Shown: positions 62,249 to 64,000 of the stretch, in pieces
Numbering within the stretch: position 1 is the stretch's first letter
Layout of the letters: each line of letters begins with the position of its first letter
From: Fragilaria crotonensis
Lineage: Eukaryota > Bacillariophyta > Fragilariophyceae > Fragilariales > Fragilariaceae
Assembly: GCA_022925895.1 (NCBI GenBank)
Contig: JAKSYS010000002.1
Coordinates: forward strand, 310,001-374,000
Direction: 5' to 3'
DNA length: 64,000 bases
Notes under the pieces: generated by a model
Database searches by the model: none
What the model was told of the DNA's origin: nothing
What the model saw: only the letters and a program-made list of their open reading frames with translations
Translations under genes and position numbers: made by a program

Positions 62249-63199
62249 TCAGGAAGGCATAGTTGTCGTGTTCACGGAGTCCTCCAGTGATAGATAAAAG
62301 GCCAGATTCCACAAGAGGGAACTCAATCGGTCATTGCATGCCAACGTCTCTTGCCAGATCTCAAACTGTTGATGGCAACCCGCTGGAAACTGCAGCCAGA
62401 CATTCCACACCTCTCGCATACTTTCCCAGTCCTGATCATTTTCCTCGTCGCCAACCCTTGAGGGAATGATCGAGGACTGATAATTTCCATCGGCAAGACG
62501 CTGCTGTAGATGCTTGTTAGCCAGCTCCTCCAAATGAGACATGGCTAGTATGGTTTCACGATTCAGGGATTGTTGATCAATTGCAACACTTGAAGCACAA
62601 GGATGACTTGAGAGCGTTCGGATTGAAGTGGGGACAACAATAGTGGAAGGTGGGAATAGGTCTCGTCGCAACGATGCGAATAACAGCACGAATTTCCTCT
62701 TCAAAGAGTTGACGGAGTAGAGATTAATGTTCACGAGGACGCGCTCGACTTGTTGCATCAACTCCATTCGATCTGCATGAAGACGTCCCTTGAGACGCGA
62801 CGAGTCGGATTGTAGCAGTAGTGTCAGGACCTTCAAGAGGCTGCACTTGATCTTTGCATCCGACAGCTGAGCCTGCAAGGAAGCGACTTTGTTCTTACTG
62901 CAAGTAGTTAGCTTGCAACGCAGACGATTCTGCTCAACCAACGCGTCTTCTTCGTACTTATCGTAGATGGCCAACACGTCATCAAGCAGTGCTTCTTCTT
63001 TTTGGCATGTTTTGGGATCGTCGTCATCGTCGCTGTCATCCTCGGAGTCACTCTGATGATCTTCAATACCTCCGAGTGTGCTGCTGCTGCCGCTACTTGT
63101 ACTGCTTCTGACTTCATCGTCTTGATTCGTCCGCGCATCCGCAGTCACCGACAGCTTTCGTCGCTTCGTGGGGCGTGCTTGCAACATGACAACCATCAT
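62249..63199 (-). CDS. Unrecognised acidic, coiled-coil-containing nuclear-type protein
   Basis: From ATG 63199 it has 316 residues (start MMVVMLQARPTKRRKLSVTA); an in-frame ATG at 63355 would add 52 residues of Ser-rich sequence and seems less likely. A basic patch TKRRK suits a nuclear signal. Residues 20-60 are an acidic Ser/Asp run (SDSEDDSDDDDDP). A helical region (KEEALLDDVLAIYDKYEEDA, then RLRCKLTTCSKNKVASLQAQ) contains a short coiled coil. The last 100 residues are Trp-rich (WESMREVWNVWLQF, WQETLACNDRLSSLLWNLAF). I recognise no family. It converges with RFC2, 150 bp apart. Confidence 0.6.
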   Translation of the reverse strand: MMVVMLQARPTKRRKLSVTADARTNQDDEVRSSTSSGSSSTLGGIEDHQSDSEDDSDDDDDPKTCQKEEALLDDVLAIYDKYEEDALVEQNRLRCKLTTCSKNKVASLQAQLSDAKIKCSLLKVLTLLLQSDSSRLKGRLHADRMELMQQVERVLVNINLYSVNSLKRKFVLLFASLRRDLFPPSTIVVPTSIRTLSSHPCASSVAIDQQSLNRETILAMSHLEELANKHLQQRLADGNYQSSIIPSRVGDEENDQDWESMREVWNVWLQFPAGCHQQFEIWQETLACNDRLSSLLWNLAFYLSLEDSVNTTTMPS

Positions 63200-64000
63200 G
63201 ATACAGATGAGTAGTTGTGATTGAATTAAAAAAAAACTGTAAAAAGAATCAGAAGAGTCAGACGAGACAGACGAGTTCAGTGAATTGATAGGACGACGTT
63301 GGCGATGTTCCTTTCGATTCGGGTCCATTCTATCAGCCGTGTTACGTGCGTTCATATTCGTTACTCATGTGCTGTCCGGTAGTAATACGGAGTACACCCA
63401 CCAGTACTCGAAACTCCAAACTGCTGTTTCTCAAACAGGGAGCAAGATGGCACCTGGGATTACTCGTGGACTTAGAATTCCCGGTTGTTTGGGCAGTTTC
63501 ACGTTGAGAGTGTCGTGTGGCATCTTGGACACAAGATCTGCTCCGAGTTGAATTCTGATCAACATACGGCTTTCAACGTCCGTTTATCCCGAAACGTGTT
63601 CGAACCTGTCAACTGTCAACCTGACGCCATGAAGTGACGAATACCCTGGTGGGTGGTTTCGTTCTTCATCATAGCCTATGACAAACAGAATGCATTTATG
63701 TCCATATTGGGATAACTCCGTCCTTCGTCAGTTACTCGAAGTGCGTAATGCATGACATCTGCACATGCATACCAGGTACAAGTACTACAGCACGAGTACA
63801 GGTAGGATGAAGTACTTTTTCATAAATACGATTGACGAGGAAGGATACCAGGTACTGTACCGAATACTACGGACTACGGACTATGGACTACGTACTACAT
63901 ACGTAGTACCCCTCTGTGCTACTAGAGTACTGGAGTACAAAGTACAATGTACTACTCGAGTAATATTTTAGTACTCCAGTACCAACCAGGCCTGCGTACA
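63200..64000. other. Right-edge spacer
   Basis: No gene beyond a possible upstream exon of the minus-strand gene. GTAC-rich between 63,770 and 63,990 (ACTACGGACTACGGACTATG, GTACTCCAGTACC). Confidence 0.45.

Overview
This window reads as nuclear DNA of a stramenopile alga, most likely a diatom (inference). The grounds are small spliced genes beside intronless ones, a cyclin of the type greatly expanded in diatoms, a plastid-type bipartite leader, a secreted M6-type protease with a Pro/Ser/Thr-rich tail, and mobile elements of diatom type (CoDi-like Ty1/copia, Harbinger with a zinc-finger companion, APE/RT/RNase H LINE). Spacers are unusually rich in GTAC palindromes.

Host genes come in short islands. 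Left island (2.9-12.4 kb): FAM185A-like beta-repeat protein (-), plastid-type membrane protein with a DnaJ-like zinc ribbon (+), membrane-anchored NUDIX hydrolase (-), ribosomal protein uL14/RPL23 (+), SWI3/SMARCC-type SWIRM protein (+) and a SETD3/Rubisco-LSMT-like SET protein (+). Middle (23.9-27.6 kb): a decayed M6 metalloprotease gene (+) and an unrecognised disordered/coiled-coil protein (-). Right island (52.6-63.2 kb): a four-exon glyoxalase II (+), a cyclin (+), the clamp-loader subunit RFC2 (+, two exons) and an unrecognised nuclear-type protein (-).

The rest is dominated by mobile DNA. Best defined are: a 435-bp hAT-type MITE with an 8-bp target duplication (731-1165); a Harbinger cluster with two companion proteins (about 16.0-20.6 kb); a MITE with 62-bp perfect inverted ends (20.65-21.32 kb); an apparently complete hAT transposon with perfect ends, perfect 8-bp duplication and an open 717-residue transposase (21,332-23,810); a 1.4-kb TTAA-flanked piggyBac-like element holding a histone H3 fossil (30,190-31,590); and a full-length 8.8-kb LINE with a 15-bp target duplication (35,348-44,120), inserted into an older, broken Ty1/copia fossil (about 32.0-45.4 kb). 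Further right are a decayed DDE transposase (49.2-51.0 kb), several tandem repeats and a long foldback element (55.9-56.7 kb).

The host genes do not form a pathway together. They are independent housekeeping, chromatin, redox and cell-cycle genes separated by transposon-rich DNA. All gene models are read from the sequence alone; intron positions come from consensus splice sites plus restoration of family motifs.
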